Of a DNA stretch of 64,000 nucleotides, positions 18,967-29,792 are shown piece after piece (the first letter of the stretch is position 1; each line of letters begins with the position of its first letter). The translations under genes and the position numbers were made by a program. Origin of the DNA: Gammaproteobacteria bacterium (GTDB taxonomy: Bacteria > Pseudomonadota > Gammaproteobacteria > Coxiellales > Coxiellaceae); contig JAHFRQ010000002.1 of NCBI GenBank assembly GCA_023266215.1, positions 1 through 64,000 on the forward strand. Direction: 5' to 3'. Under the pieces are notes generated by a model that was not told the DNA's origin, did no database searches, and saw only the letters and a program-made list of their open reading frames with translations.

Positions 18967-19347
18967 TTACTCTGCTGCTTCGGCTTGCTCTTGACGATGG
19001 ACCATTTCGACAACTGCCATCGGCGCATTATCGCCAGCGCGGAATCCGCACTTTAAAACACGCAAATAACCGCCTGGGCGCGCTTTGTTTTTAGGACCAA
19101 TAGCGTTAAATAATTTTGCTACCACGCCCTTATCACGCAATCTTGAAAACGCTAAACGGCGATTTGCAACGCTATCTACTTTTCCAAGTGTAATTAGCGG
19201 CTCAACATGACGACGCAATTCTTTTGCTTTAATCAATGTTGTTTTAATTAACTCGTGTCTTAGCATAGAAACACACATGCTGCGAATTAACGCTTTTCTG
19301 TGACCCGAATTACGACCTAATTTTTTTCCACTTTTACGGTGATGCAT
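18967..19347 (-). CDS. rplQ: 50S ribosomal protein bL17
   Basis: bL17, 126 residues, identified by [20 protein letters not shown] and the segment [20 protein letters not shown]. It sits near the polypeptide exit. It is the last gene of the alpha operon, 3 bases after rpoA. No strong terminator is visible in the ~90 bases that follow. Confidence 0.97.
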   Translation of the reverse strand: MHHRKSGKKLGRNSGHRKALIRSMCVSMLRHELIKTTLIKAKELRRHVEPLITLGKVDSVANRRLAFSRLRDKGVVAKLFNAIGPKNKARPGGYLRVLKCGFRAGDNAPMAVVEMVHRQEQAEAAE

Positions 19348-19350
19348 ATA

Positions 19351-20343
19351 TCAACCCTTATCTTGTAATTCAGCTGGCGGCCATGGCTCAACCAACATTC
19401 CCAAACCTAAACCGCGCTGCGACAACACGCTCTTAATTTCTAGCAAAGATTTTTTGCCCAAATTAGGTGTCTTCAATAAATCATGTTCACTGCGCTGCAC
19501 TAAATCACCGATATAATAAATATTTTCGGCTTTCAAACAGTTTGCAGCACGCACCGTTAATTCTAAATCATCCACTGGGCGCAATAAAACAGGATCTATA
19601 TAATTTCTGCTTTGTTTTTTCTCTAATAAAGTTTCATGCTGCAAATCAACGAATGCTAATAATTGCTGTTGTAAAATCGTAGCTGAATAACGGATTGCTT
19701 CCTCTGGATCCAAGGTTGCGTTTGTTTCCAATTCCAAAATTAATTTATCCAAATCGGTGCGATTTTCAACACGCGCATTTTCAACTTGATATGAAACTCT
19801 TGTCACAGGAGAAAATGACGCATCCAACAATAACACGCCGATCGGGCGAGTTTCTTGGTACAATGCTGCTTCACGAATCGCTGCTGGTTGATATCCACGA
19901 CCCATTGCGATTTTCAATTTCATTTTAATTTCGGTATCTTGCGTTAAATTGGCAATCACGTGTTCTGGATTGATAATTTCAACGCCGCTTTCTAGTGTAA
20001 TATCTGCAGCGGTAACAGGTCCCTTGCCTTTTTTGTGTAAATTCAAGGTAATTTCGTTGTGACCTTCCATTTTGATTGCTAAGCCTTTCAGGTTTAACAA
20101 AATGTCGACAACATCTTCGCGAACACCTTCAATCGTGCTGTATTCATGCAATACTTTTTCAATTTGCACTTCAACAACAGCCGCACCTGGCATAGACGAC
20201 AACAAAATACGTCGCAATGTATTACCTAGCGTATGACCAAAGCCACGTTCAAACGGTTCCAACACAATTCTATGATGAAAAGGCGAAATGTGTTGCACCT
20301 GAATACTATTTGGAGTCAAAAATGATTTATAAATATCCTGCAT
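19351..20343 (-). CDS. rpoA: RNA polymerase subunit alpha
   Basis: RpoA, 330 residues. The N-terminal assembly domain has [20 protein letters not shown], where alpha dimerises and contacts beta and beta'. After a linker, the C-terminal domain ([19 protein letters not shown], then [13 protein letters not shown]) binds UP elements and activators. Its position between rpsD and rplQ is standard. Confidence 0.98.
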   Translation of the reverse strand: MQDIYKSFLTPNSIQVQHISPFHHRIVLEPFERGFGHTLGNTLRRILLSSMPGAAVVEVQIEKVLHEYSTIEGVREDVVDILLNLKGLAIKMEGHNEITLNLHKKGKGPVTAADITLESGVEIINPEHVIANLTQDTEIKMKLKIAMGRGYQPAAIREAALYQETRPIGVLLLDASFSPVTRVSYQVENARVENRTDLDKLILELETNATLDPEEAIRYSATILQQQLLAFVDLQHETLLEKKQSRNYIDPVLLRPVDDLELTVRAANCLKAENIYYIGDLVQRSEHDLLKTPNLGKKSLLEIKSVLSQRGLGLGMLVEPWPPAELQDKG

Positions 20344-20364
20344 GTGGCGCCTCTATTGCTTATA

Positions 20365-20985
20365 TTACTTAGAATACAACTCGACAACATAACTTACTTT
20401 AAACTCTTGCGGCAACTGATCCATATCTGGCTCAGCCTTATAAATGCCTGACATTGCTTTTGCATCAACTTCAACCCATGGTGTCGACTCACGGTGTTGT
20501 GCTAAATCAATCGCAGCTGAGATACGCAATTGTTTCTTTGCTTTTTCTCTAACAGAAATAACATCACCTGTGCTAACGGCATAAGACGCAACGTTGACTA
20601 CTTGGCCATTCACTAAAATAGATTTGTGAGAAACCAACTGTCTTGCTTCAGCGCGCGTTACAGCAAAACCCATGCGGTAAACAACATTATCCAAACGAGA
20701 TTCCAACAGGCGCAATAAATTTTCGCCTGTAGAACCTTTTGAACGATCAGCATCTTTGTAATACAAGCTGAACTTCTTTTCCAAAACACCATAATAGCGG
20801 CGAATCATTTGCTTCATACGTAACTGAGTACCATATTCAGTACTGCGGCTGCGTCGCTGCCAATGTTGTCCTGGTGTACGATCCAATTTACACTTTGTTT
20901 CAAGATCGCGAATACCGCTTTTTAAACCCAAATCAGTTTTTTCACGTCTGGAAAGGCGACACTTTGGTCCCAAATATCTTGCCAT
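20365..20985 (-). CDS. rpsD: 30S ribosomal protein uS4
   Basis: uS4, 206 residues, an early 16S-binding assembly protein and in E. coli the translational repressor of the alpha operon. It has the N-terminal [20 protein letters not shown], a central RNA-binding core with [20 protein letters not shown], and the S4 domain [16 protein letters not shown]. It lacks the Cys zinc knuckle of some uS4 types. Confidence 0.98.
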   Translation of the reverse strand: MARYLGPKCRLSRREKTDLGLKSGIRDLETKCKLDRTPGQHWQRRSRSTEYGTQLRMKQMIRRYYGVLEKKFSLYYKDADRSKGSTGENLLRLLESRLDNVVYRMGFAVTRAEARQLVSHKSILVNGQVVNVASYAVSTGDVISVREKAKKQLRISAAIDLAQHRESTPWVEVDAKAMSGIYKAEPDMDQLPQEFKVSYVVELYSK

Positions 20986-21015
20986 AAACTCAAACCCTTT
21001 TAGATGCTAACTTAC

Positions 21016-21393
21016 TTAAACTCTTCGTTTCTTTCGTGCACGACAACCATTGTGTGGCAATGGTGTTTTATCAACCAAACGAATTACCTCTAGACCCGAT
21101 GCGCGCATTGCACGTATTGCAGAATCTCTGCCAGCACCTGGTCCACTTACTTCAACGATTACGCGTTTTAAACCGTATTCTTCCATTGCTTTTTTGGAAA
21201 CAACTTCTGCTGCCGTTTGTGCTGCAAAGGGTGTTCCTTTGCGGGAACCCTTGAAGCCAGAACGTCCGCCAGAACCTTGGCACAATACGTCACCCGATGG
21301 TGTGCACATTGTCACAACGGTATTGTTAAAAGTTGCCTGCACGTGTGCTATTCCCTCGGAAACTTTTCGCTTTGTTTTTTTCTTGATTGCCAT
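21016..21393 (-). CDS. rpsK: 30S ribosomal protein uS11
   Basis: uS11, 125 residues, forms the platform with uS7 near the mRNA exit. The family core [20 protein letters not shown] and the C-terminal [20 protein letters not shown] are intact. The N-terminal arm is slightly shorter than in E. coli. Confidence 0.98.
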   Translation of the reverse strand: MAIKKKTKRKVSEGIAHVQATFNNTVVTMCTPSGDVLCQGSGGRSGFKGSRKGTPFAAQTAAEVVSKKAMEEYGLKRVIVEVSGPGAGRDSAIRAMRASGLEVIRLVDKTPLPHNGCRARKKRRV

Positions 21394-21434
21394 TCTACCA
21401 AAACCTTTTATTAATCATGCTGAAAAAATAAAAC

Positions 21435-21797
21435 CTACATGCGCACTGGTTTACGCTTTCCTTTGCGAGTCCTTGCATTTGTCTTTGTGCGTTGGCCACG
21501 AACAGGCAAACCTTTTCTGTGACGAATCCCAACATTACAACCCAAATCCATTTTGCGCTTAATGTGCATTGAAATTTCGCGACGTAAATCGCCCTCAACG
21601 TCAAATCTAGCGACTTCAGTACGAATCAAATCTAACTCTGCTTCAGTTAGCTTATTTACTTTAGTAGCGGGGTCAATTTTTGCGATGATGCAAATCTCTT
21701 CCGCGCGTGTTGAGCCAATACCAAATATGGACTGCAAACCAATTTTGATATGCTTTTCAGCCGGGATATTAACACCAGCAATACGAGCAACCGACAT
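21435..21797 (-). CDS. rpsM: 30S ribosomal protein uS13
   Basis: uS13, 120 residues, in the head of the 30S subunit, contacts the P-site tRNA and the 50S through bridge B1. It has the N-terminal [19 protein letters not shown], an H2TH-like [13 protein letters not shown], and the basic tail with [20 protein letters not shown]. First gene of the classical alpha operon, after rpmJ. Confidence 0.98.
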   Translation of the reverse strand: MSVARIAGVNIPAEKHIKIGLQSIFGIGSTRAEEICIIAKIDPATKVNKLTEAELDLIRTEVARFDVEGDLRREISMHIKRKMDLGCNVGIRHRKGLPVRGQRTKTNARTRKGKRKPVRM

Positions 21798-21898
21798 ATT
21801 TTAAACTCCAAACCAACCAATAAAACCATGGGAAATCTTCCCTTAAAAAAGCCGCTTAGCATAACGTTCAGATAGTCAAAATGCAAGCTTAATTAACG

Positions 21899-22012
21899 CT
21901 AACCTTGACGCTGTTTATGCCTTGTATCCTTGCATATTACGCGCACAACTCGATTGCGTCTGACAATCTTGCATAATCTGCACATTTTCTTAATTGACGC
22001 TCTTACTTTCAT
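21899..22012 (-). CDS. rpmJ: 50S ribosomal protein bL36
   Basis: A 37-residue gene found by reading the secY-rpsM spacer: it starts [17 protein letters not shown] and ends DTRHKQRQG. The zinc ribbon residues Cys11, Cys14, Cys27 and His32 are all present, so this is the zinc-binding type. Its place between secY and rpsM is the standard one. Confidence 0.95.
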   Translation of the reverse strand: MKVRASIKKMCRLCKIVRRNRVVRVICKDTRHKQRQG

Positions 22013-22033
22013 AGCAAACCTCTTAAAAACCTC

Positions 22034-23362
22034 TTAACGAACCAAACCCATTTTTGAACTTCTGTTGCGTGTCTTTCTCATTAATGACTCATACTGATGA
22101 CTCATTAAATGGGCCTGGACTTGAGCCATAAAATCCATCAAAACCACCACTACAATTAACAACGAAGTGCCGCCAAAATAAAACGGAACATTCCAGGCTA
22201 AAATTAAAAACTGAGGAAGCAGTGCAACCAAAGCTAAATAAATAGAACCCACCAATGTCAATCTTGTCATTACTCCATCTACGTAGTTAGCTGTTTGCTC
22301 ACCCGGACGTATGCCTGGAATAAACGCGCCCTGCTGCTTTAAATTATCAGCTGTCTCTTTCGGATTAAAGACCAGCGCTGTATAAAAAAAGCTAAAAAAT
22401 ATCACCGCCGCAGCGAAAACGATCATATACGCTGGCTGCTCAAAGGACAAGGCCAACGCTACTTTATTTAACCATCCCAAACCCTTAACAGCACCCATAA
22501 ACTTCGCAATTGCGCCTGGAAATAAAATAATACTTTGCGCAAAAATCGGTGGTATCACACCGGCCATATTAATTTTCAATGGCAGATGACTTGTTTGTGC
22601 TGCATACATCTTGCGACCTTCTTGTCGCTTCGGATAATTGATGGGTATGCGTCTTTGCGCACGTTCAAAATAAACCACAATCATCGTTACAGCCGTCACC
22701 ACAGCCACCAACAAAACCAATGTAATAACTTGCATTTGGCCCTGTCTTACTTGATTCATTACCTCTGCAATAGCCTGAGGAAATCTTGCCACAATCCCTG
22801 AAAAAATAATCAGTGAAATTCCGTTTCCAACGCCGCGCTCAGTCATTTGTTCACCAAGCCACATAATAAACATAGTGCCTGTTACCAGAGTAATCACCGC
22901 GACAAAATAAAAAGTAAAATTAGGGTTAATTGCGACATTACTTGCAACCAACCACTTTGTAATAAAAAACGCCTGTAAAAAAGAGAGTCCGAGCGTTAAA
23001 TAACGCGTGTACTGATTTACTTTTCTTCTTCCCGCTTCGCCCTCTTTTTTTAGCTGTATTAGCTTCGGCGAAATCGTTCCATACATCTGAACTATAATTG
23101 ATGCGGAAATATAAGGCATAATGCCCAATGCAAAAATCGTCATGCGGCTTAATGAGCCGCCGGAAAACATATTAAACATCCCAAGCAAGCCGTTCTGATG
23201 CTGTTGAAATAAATTTGCAACTGCTTCAGGATTTAACCCTGGAACTGGAATGTATGTTCCGATTCTAAAAACTAAAATACCCAACAATACGAAAAGAAGT
23301 CTTTTTTTAAGCTCACTTAATCCACCGGACTTAAGGCCAGCACCCAACTTTTCGCTTGCCAT
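22034..23362 (-). CDS. secY: Preprotein translocase subunit SecY
   Basis: SecY, 442 residues and ten transmembrane helices, the channel of the Sec translocon with SecE and SecG. Seen are the N-terminal [20 protein letters not shown], the plug region [20 protein letters not shown], and the cytoplasmic loops with [10 protein letters not shown] and [11 protein letters not shown], which contact SecA and the ribosome. It is located in the spc operon 6 bases after rplO. Confidence 0.98.
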   Translation of the reverse strand: MASEKLGAGLKSGGLSELKKRLLFVLLGILVFRIGTYIPVPGLNPEAVANLFQQHQNGLLGMFNMFSGGSLSRMTIFALGIMPYISASIIVQMYGTISPKLIQLKKEGEAGRRKVNQYTRYLTLGLSFLQAFFITKWLVASNVAINPNFTFYFVAVITLVTGTMFIMWLGEQMTERGVGNGISLIIFSGIVARFPQAIAEVMNQVRQGQMQVITLVLLVAVVTAVTMIVVYFERAQRRIPINYPKRQEGRKMYAAQTSHLPLKINMAGVIPPIFAQSIILFPGAIAKFMGAVKGLGWLNKVALALSFEQPAYMIVFAAAVIFFSFFYTALVFNPKETADNLKQQGAFIPGIRPGEQTANYVDGVMTRLTLVGSIYLALVALLPQFLILAWNVPFYFGGTSLLIVVVVLMDFMAQVQAHLMSHQYESLMRKTRNRSSKMGLVR

Positions 23363-23368
23363 GTTAAA

Positions 23369-23809
23369 TCATTCCTCGATTTTTCCACCAGCAGCAATAA
23401 TAGCGGCTTTTGCACCTGCTGTTACACCCACGCCACGCAAAGTAATAGATTTTTTAATTTCGCCTGAAGCAAATACTTTGACAAACTTAACAGACGCGCT
23501 AACAAGATTAGCAGTCTTCAGAAAAGCCAAATCAACTATAATATTATTTCCGTCTAGTTTATTTAATTCAGAAAGACGAATTTCAGCTTTCGCTAATGCT
23601 TTTCGTGATATAAAACCAAATTTTGGAATTCGGCGTTGCAAAGGCATTTGTCCGCCTTCAAAACCTACTTTATGATATCCGCCAGCACGAGCTCGCTGAC
23701 CTTTGTGTCCACGTCCCGCTGTTTTGCCCATGCCGCAACCAATACCGCGACCTAAACGCTTTGTATTTTGCTTTGAGCCTTTTGCAGGAGAAATTGTGTT
23801 TAGTCTCAT
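23369..23809 (-). CDS. rplO: 50S ribosomal protein uL15
   Basis: uL15, 146 residues from the ATG at 23809 ([15 protein letters not shown]), chosen because it follows the rpmD stop by one base and has GAGGAAG upstream. The Gly/Arg-rich N-terminus ([19 protein letters not shown]) threads into 23S rRNA. Confidence 0.96.
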   Translation of the reverse strand: MRLNTISPAKGSKQNTKRLGRGIGCGMGKTAGRGHKGQRARAGGYHKVGFEGGQMPLQRRIPKFGFISRKALAKAEIRLSELNKLDGNNIIVDLAFLKTANLVSASVKFVKVFASGEIKKSITLRGVGVTAGAKAAIIAAGGKIEE

Positions 23810-23810
23810 C

Positions 23811-24005
23811 TTACACTTCCTCAACTTTAACCAGGAAAGAAACTTTATTAATCAGCCCGCGAATGCATGCAGTATCCTCAATCAAAACTGATTGGCGAAT
23901 ACGGCTCAAACCCAGTGCTTTTACGCATTCAGCTTGTCTTGGCTTTCTGCCGAAACGGCTTCCTGTTAGGGTAACTTTTATTTGTGCATTTTTACTTTTC
24001 GTCAT
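23811..24005 (-). CDS. rpmD: 50S ribosomal protein uL30
   Basis: uL30, 64 residues, with the family core [20 protein letters not shown] and [19 protein letters not shown]. Its start lies inside the end of rpsE (14-base overlap) and its stop is one base before rplO, so the three genes are translationally coupled. Confidence 0.96.
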   Translation of the reverse strand: MTKSKNAQIKVTLTGSRFGRKPRQAECVKALGLSRIRQSVLIEDTACIRGLINKVSFLVKVEEV

Positions 24006-24531
24006 TTTGCTTTCCCATCAACTCTGTAAGTGACATACCACGTTTAGCTGCAACATATTCTGGTGTTAACATTTGAGTCAATCCCTTAATAGTTGCGCGA
24101 ACAACATTCACGGGATTGGTTGAACCAACGTTCTTTGCCAATACATTTTGTACGCCCATCACTTCAAACACAGCGCGCATTGCGCCACCTGCGATAACGC
24201 CTGTTCCATCAGAAGCTGGCAACATCAATACTTTACTTGCACCATGTCTTGAGCGAACCTCATGATACAAGGTAGTGCCATTTAAATTAATTTGAATCAT
24301 GCTACGACGAGCCGCATCAGTTGCCTTTTGAATTGCGTTTGGCACTTCTTTTGACTTACCCTGACCAAATCCAACACGTCCTTGACCATCACCCACGACT
24401 ACCAACGCAGCGAAACCAAATACGCGACCGCCCTTCACTACTTTCGTTGTGCGTCTCACATTAACTAACTTATCAACATAACCATCCGTTTGAACAGATG
24501 AATCTGAATCATGTGCATGCTTAGCTGCCAT
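23992..24531 (-). CDS. rpsE: 30S ribosomal protein uS5
   Basis: uS5, 179 residues, one of the proteins at the mRNA entry site that affect decoding accuracy. [20 protein letters not shown] is the N-terminal double-stranded-RNA-binding-like domain and the C-terminal domain includes [20 protein letters not shown]. Start at the ATG 24531 ([10 protein letters not shown]); the upstream in-frame GTG is itself part of the AAGGTG ribosome binding site. Confidence 0.97.
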   Translation of the reverse strand: MAAKHAHDSDSSVQTDGYVDKLVNVRRTTKVVKGGRVFGFAALVVVGDGQGRVGFGQGKSKEVPNAIQKATDAARRSMIQINLNGTTLYHEVRSRHGASKVLMLPASDGTGVIAGGAMRAVFEVMGVQNVLAKNVGSTNPVNVVRATIKGLTQMLTPEYVAAKRGMSLTELMGKQNDEK

Positions 24532-24543
24532 AAAAAACACCTT

Positions 24544-24906
24544 TTAAAATTGGATTCCACCTTCACGCGCCGCTTCCGCCAATGCCTTAATACAGCCATG
24601 ATAGCGATAACCAGAACGATCAAAAGCAACTTTTTCAACGCCTGCATCTTTACAACGTTTTGCTAGCAGCTTACCAACAAGTCCTGCTGCTTTCACATTG
24701 CCACAATGCTTTACTGCCGATTTAACATCTTCGTCAAGCGAAGATGCGGCAATCAAAACTTTTGCTCCGCAAGAAGTAAATACTTGCGCATAAATATGAT
24801 TACTTGAACGAAAAACGCTAAGGCGATTTTCTTCCAAACGACGAATCGCATGTCTTGTGCGACCAGCTCTGCGTGCACGTGAGCCTTTTTTATCTATGAT
24901 AGCCAT
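24544..24906 (-). CDS. rplR: 50S ribosomal protein uL18
   Basis: uL18, 120 residues, binds 5S rRNA in the central protuberance. It has a basic N-terminal tail ([18 protein letters not shown]) and the core [16 protein letters not shown] with the conserved C-terminal [20 protein letters not shown]. Its ATG shares a base with the rplF stop. Confidence 0.97.
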   Translation of the reverse strand: MAIIDKKGSRARRAGRTRHAIRRLEENRLSVFRSSNHIYAQVFTSCGAKVLIAASSLDEDVKSAVKHCGNVKAAGLVGKLLAKRCKDAGVEKVAFDRSGYRYHGCIKALAEAAREGGIQF

Positions 24907-25442
24907 TATTTTTTCTTACCTTCTTTCAATTCAATTTTTTCATCAGAGTAGCGAATTCCCTTGCCTTTGTATGGCTCAGGTGGGCGCACATCACGTATAT
25001 TCGCTGCAGTCTGACAAACCATATGTTTGTCCGCGCCTTTTAAAATAATTTCTGTGTTGCTGGGCGTTTCAACATGAACTCCTTTTGGCATTTTAATGAC
25101 AACAGGATGTGAAAGACCCACTGTCAAATCTAATGCATCGCCTTGTGCCTTTGCGCGATAACCAACGCCGATCAGCGTTAATTTCTTTTCAAAGCCTTGC
25201 GAAACACCGCTGACCATATTTTGTAAAATTGCTCGCGTAGTTCCAGCCAATGCGTTTGTTTTAAGATTGTCATTTGCTGCTGTAACTTGAATCACACCAG
25301 CATTATTTTCAACGCCAATTTCGCGCGGAATTTTAAAAGCAAGCTCACCCAACTTGCCTTTTACATGAACATCTTGTCCTGAAATTTTGAAGTCTACACC
25401 AGATGGCAACTTCACAGGATTTTTTGCAACTCTACTTGCCAT
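24906..25442 (-). CDS. rplF: 50S ribosomal protein uL6
   Basis: uL6, 178 residues, two related alpha/beta domains near the factor-binding site. The signatures [20 protein letters not shown] and the C-terminal [18 protein letters not shown] are intact. Standard spc operon position between rpsH and rplR. Confidence 0.97.
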   Translation of the reverse strand: MASRVAKNPVKLPSGVDFKISGQDVHVKGKLGELAFKIPREIGVENNAGVIQVTAANDNLKTNALAGTTRAILQNMVSGVSQGFEKKLTLIGVGYRAKAQGDALDLTVGLSHPVVIKMPKGVHVETPSNTEIILKGADKHMVCQTAANIRDVRPPEPYKGKGIRYSDEKIELKEGKKK

Positions 25443-25451
25443 GAAATTCCC

Positions 25452-25850
25452 CTAGCTCACAATACACAATATTTCGCCACCCTGACCAATTTTGCGCGCG
25501 TTTTTTGCTGTCATCACGCCTTTTGAATTGGAAACGATTGCAATTCCGAGACCATTTTCTACTTCTGGCAACTGATCTTTTTTGCCATAAATTTTCAAGC
25601 TAGGCCCGCTTCTTCTTTGGAGCTTTCGGATCACCGAGTGACCTTCATAATACTTAAGCTCTATTGAAAGAGTAGAAACACCTGACTCACTCTTAGTTTC
25701 TGCAAAAGCATTAATGTAACCTTCTTCTTCAAGAACTTTTGCAATGGCAACTTTTAGTTTTGAAGTCGGCATCATTACTGTTTGCTTAAAAACAGCCTGT
25801 GCATTTCGTATTCTTGTTAACATATCCGCTATTGGATCTTGAATGCTCAT
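25452..25850 (-). CDS. rpsH: 30S ribosomal protein uS8
   Basis: uS8, 132 residues, a primary 16S-binding protein and in E. coli the repressor of the spc operon. It has the N-terminal [20 protein letters not shown] and the C-terminal [20 protein letters not shown] signature. The upstream rplX-rplE region was not seen to contain a clear S8-site mimic, though I could not fold it. Confidence 0.97.
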   Translation of the reverse strand: MSIQDPIADMLTRIRNAQAVFKQTVMMPTSKLKVAIAKVLEEEGYINAFAETKSESGVSTLSIELKYYEGHSVIRKLQRRSGPSLKIYGKKDQLPEVENGLGIAIVSNSKGVMTAKNARKIGQGGEILCIVS

Positions 25851-25874
25851 ATTTCTATCCGCTCTAAAAAATTT

Positions 25875-26171
25875 CTACCAACTTGCCTTTCTCAAACCAG
25901 GCACATCGCCCCGCACCATTGCTTCTCGCAAATGTATTCTGCACAAACCAAACTTTCTTAATGTGCCCTTCGGTCTTCCACAAAAACGACAGCGATGACG
26001 AACACGAACTGGGCTTTCATTGCGACTGCGCTTTTGTAATTTTACAATTGCTTCGTCACGATTTTCAGGATCCTTACGAATAATTTCTTTTAACGCTTTT
26101 CTAGATGCTTTCATGCGTTGCGATAAAATCATTCTATTTTTGTTTCGTACTTTTACACTTGTCTTCGCCAT
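25875..26171 (-). CDS. rpsN: 30S ribosomal protein uS14 with zinc-like site
   Basis: uS14, 98 residues, in the 30S head. The length and N-terminal half (AKTSVKVRNKNRMILSQRMK) are those of the long, zinc-free proteobacterial form. Unusually the C-terminal half carries Cys61-X2-Cys64-X12-Cys77-X2-His80, the same spacing as the zinc ribbon of the short (61-residue) zinc-binding form, with His replacing the last Cys. E. coli uS14, as I recall it, has only one of these residues. The gene is in the normal place between rplE and rpsH. Confidence 0.96.
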   Translation of the reverse strand: MAKTSVKVRNKNRMILSQRMKASRKALKEIIRKDPENRDEAIVKLQKRSRNESPVRVRHRCRFCGRPKGTLRKFGLCRIHLREAMVRGDVPGLRKASW

Positions 26172-26187
26172 AAAAAATTCTCAACCT

Positions 26188-26730
26188 TTAATCTTTAAGT
26201 GGAAACCCGAATGCTTTTAACAATGCACGTGCTTCTGCATCTGTTTTTGCATTTGTCGTAATCGTTACATCTAAGCCGCGAATCTTGTCAATTTTATCGT
26301 ACTCGATCTCTGGAAAAACGATCTGTTCTTTAATGCCCAAGCTATAATTTCCACGGCCATCAAAAGATTTTGGACTAAATCCACGAAAATCTCTTATACG
26401 CGGTATTGCAATCGAAATCAAACGCTGTAAAAAATCATACATACGTTTTTTACGTAGCGTTACTTTGCAACCAATCGGCCAGTTTTCGCGAATCTTAAAA
26501 CCCGCAATCGCTTTTCTGGTCATGGTGATCAGTGGTTTTTGACCTGATATTCTCGTCATGTCATCAACAGCATTGTTAATAATTTTCTTATCTTCTGCTG
26601 CATCACCAACACCCATATTAAGTGTAATTTTTGTTATCTTTGGGACTTCCATCACGCTGCTATAACTAAAATCTGCTTTTAGTTTTGTAGTTATTTCTTC
26701 GCGATATTTCTTTTCTAATTCAGTTGTCAT
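26188..26730 (-). CDS. rplE: 50S ribosomal protein uL5
   Basis: uL5, 180 residues, binds 5S rRNA and the P-site tRNA side of the central protuberance. Family signatures: [38 protein letters not shown] and the late [20 protein letters not shown]. Standard position after rplX. Confidence 0.97.
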   Translation of the reverse strand: MTTELEKKYREEITTKLKADFSYSSVMEVPKITKITLNMGVGDAAEDKKIINNAVDDMTRISGQKPLITMTRKAIAGFKIRENWPIGCKVTLRKKRMYDFLQRLISIAIPRIRDFRGFSPKSFDGRGNYSLGIKEQIVFPEIEYDKIDKIRGLDVTITTNAKTDAEARALLKAFGFPLKD

Positions 26731-26751
26731 GTTTCACCAATCCAGTTTCTT

Positions 26752-27093
26752 TTACTCAGCCGTATCAACCATTTCGTTATTTGATTTAAAATATCTCACT
26801 TTTATTTTTTTCTCATCTTTACCCGAAGCATCAATAAACTTAAAGCCTACTTTGTCCGCCTTCTTGGTTAGAGGATTTAATAAAGCAATATTTGAGATAT
26901 GAATCGGAGATTCTCTCTCAACAATCCCACCTTCCGTTTTCTTTTGAGGGTTGGGCTTAATGTGTTTTTTACACAGGTTCACCCCTTCCACTAAAACACG
27001 AAGACCATCAAGATGTCTGATTACTTTTCCAGATCTACCTTTGTCTCGACCTGTTAACACTATTACTGTGTCATTTTTTTTAATTTTATTCAT
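26752..27093 (-). CDS. rplX: 50S ribosomal protein uL24
   Basis: uL24, 113 residues, an assembly initiator next to the exit tunnel. The KOW motif lies at the N-terminus ([20 protein letters not shown]) and the conserved [16 protein letters not shown] follows. Confidence 0.97.
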   Translation of the reverse strand: MNKIKKNDTVIVLTGRDKGRSGKVIRHLDGLRVLVEGVNLCKKHIKPNPQKKTEGGIVERESPIHISNIALLNPLTKKADKVGFKFIDASGKDEKKIKVRYFKSNNEMVDTAE

Positions 27094-27124
27094 TTTTAGT
27101 CACACCACAAATCGTTTTATTTTA

Positions 27125-27493
27125 TTACAATACTTCTAACGCCAAAGACACAATTTTCATAAATTTTGTTGATCTTAATTCACGTGTAACAGGTCCAAAG
27201 ATACGCGTCCCAACAGGTTGCAATTGATTACTTAAAATAACCACTGCATTTGAATCAAAGCGAATAACTGATCCATCTGATCTACGAACACCTTTGCAGG
27301 TTCGCACAACAACAGCATCCATTACATCGCCTTTCTTAACTTTGCCGCGCGGTATTGCTTCTTTAATTGCAACTTTAATCACATCGCCAACACTTGCGTA
27401 GCGTCTCTTAGAACCGCCCAAAACTTTGATACACATCACCCGACGAGCACCGCTATTGTCCGCTACATCGAGTACTGATTGAACTTGTATCAT
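27125..27493 (-). CDS. rplN: 50S ribosomal protein uL14
   Basis: uL14, 122 residues, with the N-terminal [20 protein letters not shown] and the C-terminal [20 protein letters not shown]. It contacts the 30S in bridge B5/B8 and the silencing factor RsfS. First gene of the spc operon; no separate promoter is obvious after rpsQ. Confidence 0.98.
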   Translation of the reverse strand: MIQVQSVLDVADNSGARRVMCIKVLGGSKRRYASVGDVIKVAIKEAIPRGKVKKGDVMDAVVVRTCKGVRRSDGSVIRFDSNAVVILSNQLQPVGTRIFGPVTRELRSTKFMKIVSLALEVL

Positions 27494-27511
27494 CTCAAAA
27501 CCCCTATACGA

Positions 27512-27781
27512 TTAATTTGTAGATTCAGCACGTTTTTTAACATCAAACAATTCCCACGCCTTAGTTTTGGAAATGGGTTTACACTCACGAATCTCAACAA
27601 GGTCGCCTATATGGCATGTATTTTTTTCATCGTGCGCATGAATTTTTGACGAGCGACGCATAAATTTTCCATATTTCGGATGCTTGATTCGACGCTCAAC
27701 CAATACGGTGATGCTTTTTTGCATCTTATCACTGACAACAGTACCGGTTAATGTGCGAATATTTTTTTTATTCTCAGTCAT
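27512..27781 (-). CDS. rpsQ: 30S ribosomal protein uS17
   Basis: uS17, 89 residues, an OB-fold primary 16S-binding protein. Signatures: [39 protein letters not shown] and [18 protein letters not shown]. Last gene of the S10 operon. Confidence 0.97.
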   Translation of the reverse strand: MTENKKNIRTLTGTVVSDKMQKSITVLVERRIKHPKYGKFMRRSSKIHAHDEKNTCHIGDLVEIRECKPISKTKAWELFDVKKRAESTN

Positions 27782-27798
27782 TTCTAAAACGCCTCTGC

Positions 27799-27984
27799 TT
27801 ACGCTTGTTCATTTAAAATTGTTTTTACGCGAGCAATTGCTCTGCGCACTTTTCCATACAGATGAGGTCGTGGTGCTTCACCCATTCCGCCCTGCATTCT
27901 CAAATTAAATTGCTCTTTCAATAAAGATATAAGCTCTTCATTTAATTCAGATTTAGATTTCTTTCTTAATTCATCTGCTTTCAT
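27799..27984 (-). CDS. rpmC: 50S ribosomal protein uL29
   Basis: uL29, 61 residues, a helical hairpin at the tunnel exit that helps dock SRP and trigger factor. It has [20 protein letters not shown] and the family-typical [10 protein letters not shown]. It starts 2 bases past the rplP stop. Confidence 0.97.
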   Translation of the reverse strand: MKADELRKKSKSELNEELISLLKEQFNLRMQGGMGEAPRPHLYGKVRRAIARVKTILNEQA

Positions 27985-27986
27985 AT

Positions 27987-28400
27987 CTACATCACCGTTC
28001 TTTGTACAAATATCGATTTTAAAGGCAGTTTTGCAGCTGCTCTTGAAAATGCGTCTTGCGCTAATTCTTTTGTAATGCCATCAATTTCAAACATGACACA
28101 TCCGGGATGAATCTCAGCAACCCAATACTCAACATTACCCTTACCTTTACCTTGACGCACTTCTAAAGGCTTTTTACTAATTGGCTTATCTGGAAAAATT
28201 CGCACAATTAACTTTCCGCCGCGCTTAACGTGTCTTGTAATCGCACGTCTTGCTGCCTCAATTTGTCGCGCTGTAATTCTTCCTCGAGCCGTTGCCTTTA
28301 AGCCAAATTGTCCAAAAGCAACTGTATTTCCACGCGTCGCTAAGCCACGGTTTCTTCCTTTGAAAGCTTTGCGATATTTTCTATTCTTTGGCTGTAGCAT
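27987..28400 (-). CDS. rplP: 50S ribosomal protein uL16
   Basis: uL16, 137 residues, near the A-site tRNA elbow. Signatures: [39 protein letters not shown] and [20 protein letters not shown]. The arginine in the [10 protein letters not shown] loop that carries the YcfD hydroxylation in E. coli is present. Confidence 0.97.
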   Translation of the reverse strand: MLQPKNRKYRKAFKGRNRGLATRGNTVAFGQFGLKATARGRITARQIEAARRAITRHVKRGGKLIVRIFPDKPISKKPLEVRQGKGKGNVEYWVAEIHPGCVMFEIDGITKELAQDAFSRAAAKLPLKSIFVQRTVM

Positions 28401-28403
28401 TCT

Positions 28404-29087
28404 TTAGCCCCTTTCAGCATCAATATTTTCAGCACTTACGTCAGCCTGATCTGCTGATTTCGGCTTCTTTTCACCCTTGTAAATCCAAACTTTTACGCCA
28501 ATGATTCCGTACGTTGTTTCAGCAACAGCCGTTCCGTAATCAATGTCCGCTCTAAATGTGTGTAGCGGAACACGTCCTTCGCGGCACCACTCTGTTCGAG
28601 CAATTTCTGCACCGCCCAAGCGACCCGCCAAGCAAATTTTAATTCCTAATGCACCATTGCGCAGCGTTGATTGAACTGCCTTTTTCATAGCGCGGCGGAA
28701 CATAATACGCCTTTCTAGTTGTTGCGCAACCATTTCTGCCACTAACTTTGAATCTAATTCTGGTTTGCGAATTTCTTCAATAGTAATGTGCACAGGAACG
28801 TTCATAATCTTAGAAACTTCATGACGCAATGTATCAACATCGCTTCCCTTTTTTCCAATAATGACGCCAGGTCTTGCAGCATGAATTGCAATTTTTGCAT
28901 TACGTGCCGGACGATCAATTTGAATGCGAGATACGGAAGCGCCTTTTAATCTTTTGCTTAAAAAAGACCTTACCTTTAAATCGGCATTTAAATAGTCAGC
29001 ATATTGCCTGCTATTTGCAAACCACATCGATTTCCACTCTTCTGTAATCCCAAGTCGGATACCTGTTGGATTAACCTTCTGACCCAT
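28404..29087 (-). CDS. rpsC: 30S ribosomal protein uS3
   Basis: uS3, 227 residues, at the mRNA entry tunnel with helicase activity in the assembled subunit. It has the N-terminal [20 protein letters not shown], the KH domain with [20 protein letters not shown], and the C-terminal domain ending soon after [12 protein letters not shown]. Confidence 0.98.
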   Translation of the reverse strand: MGQKVNPTGIRLGITEEWKSMWFANSRQYADYLNADLKVRSFLSKRLKGASVSRIQIDRPARNAKIAIHAARPGVIIGKKGSDVDTLRHEVSKIMNVPVHITIEEIRKPELDSKLVAEMVAQQLERRIMFRRAMKKAVQSTLRNGALGIKICLAGRLGGAEIARTEWCREGRVPLHTFRADIDYGTAVAETTYGIIGVKVWIYKGEKKPKSADQADVSAENIDAERG

Positions 29088-29107
29088 TTATTTCTCCAAA
29101 TAAAAAA

Positions 29108-29440
29108 TTAAACATCAGCTAATTTAACTGATATGTGACATGTGCGTTTCATAATTTGATTCGCTCTGCCTCTTGCTCTTGCTTGAAAACGCTTTGCAAC
29201 CGGACCTTCATCTACAAAAATAGCTTTGACATAAAGATCGTCTAAATCAATACCTTGATTTTCCTGCGCATTTGCAATGGCAGAATTAACAACTTTTTTA
29301 ACCAATTGCGCTGCTTTTTTTGAACTAAATTGGAGAATTTCAACCGCTGCTTCCGCTGACAATCCACGAACTTGATCCGCTACCAATCTTGCTTTTTGCG
29401 CACAGGTACCTGCGCGTTTTAATACTGCGATTGCTTCCAT
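29108..29440 (-). CDS. rplV: 50S ribosomal protein uL22
   Basis: uL22, 110 residues, whose beta-hairpin lines the exit tunnel near the macrolide site. The core [20 protein letters not shown] and the hairpin with [20 protein letters not shown] are intact. The start shares a base with the rpsS stop. Confidence 0.97.
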   Translation of the reverse strand: MEAIAVLKRAGTCAQKARLVADQVRGLSAEAAVEILQFSSKKAAQLVKKVVNSAIANAQENQGIDLDDLYVKAIFVDEGPVAKRFQARARGRANQIMKRTCHISVKLADV

Positions 29441-29784
29441 TATTTAGCTCCCCCTGATGCTCCGCCTGATGACGCAGGCGCTGACGATGCTGCTGCTGCA
29501 GCTGCTTCTTTTGTCTTGCGATCACCCGAGTGCGCGCGAAATGTTCGTGTCAATGCAAATTCACCTAATTTGTGGCCAATCATGTTTTCGCTGATATAAA
29601 TTGGCACATGCGCCCTACCATTATGAATTGCGATTGTTAAGCCAATCATTTCTGGAACGATCATCGAACGACGCGACCAAGTTGGAATAGGACGTTTCGA
29701 ATTTTCTTTTTTAGCCTTTTCAATCTTTTTTCGCAAACTTACATCTACGAAGGGGCCTTTTTTTACTGATCTTGGCACAAGCAC
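29440..29784 (-). CDS. rpsS: 30S ribosomal protein uS19 with low-complexity tail
   Basis: uS19, 114 residues against about 92 in E. coli. The conserved part ([58 protein letters not shown]) is normal. From about residue 94 there is an extra tail of Ala, Ser, Pro and Gly ending GGASGGAK. The tail starts where uS19 reaches toward the A-site finger and tRNA, so it is likely to be flexible. Confidence 0.96.
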   Translation of the reverse strand: MLVPRSVKKGPFVDVSLRKKIEKAKKENSKRPIPTWSRRSMIVPEMIGLTIAIHNGRAHVPIYISENMIGHKLGEFALTRTFRAHSGDRKTKEAAAAAASSAPASSGGASGGAK

Positions 29785-29792
29785 TTCCTCAT

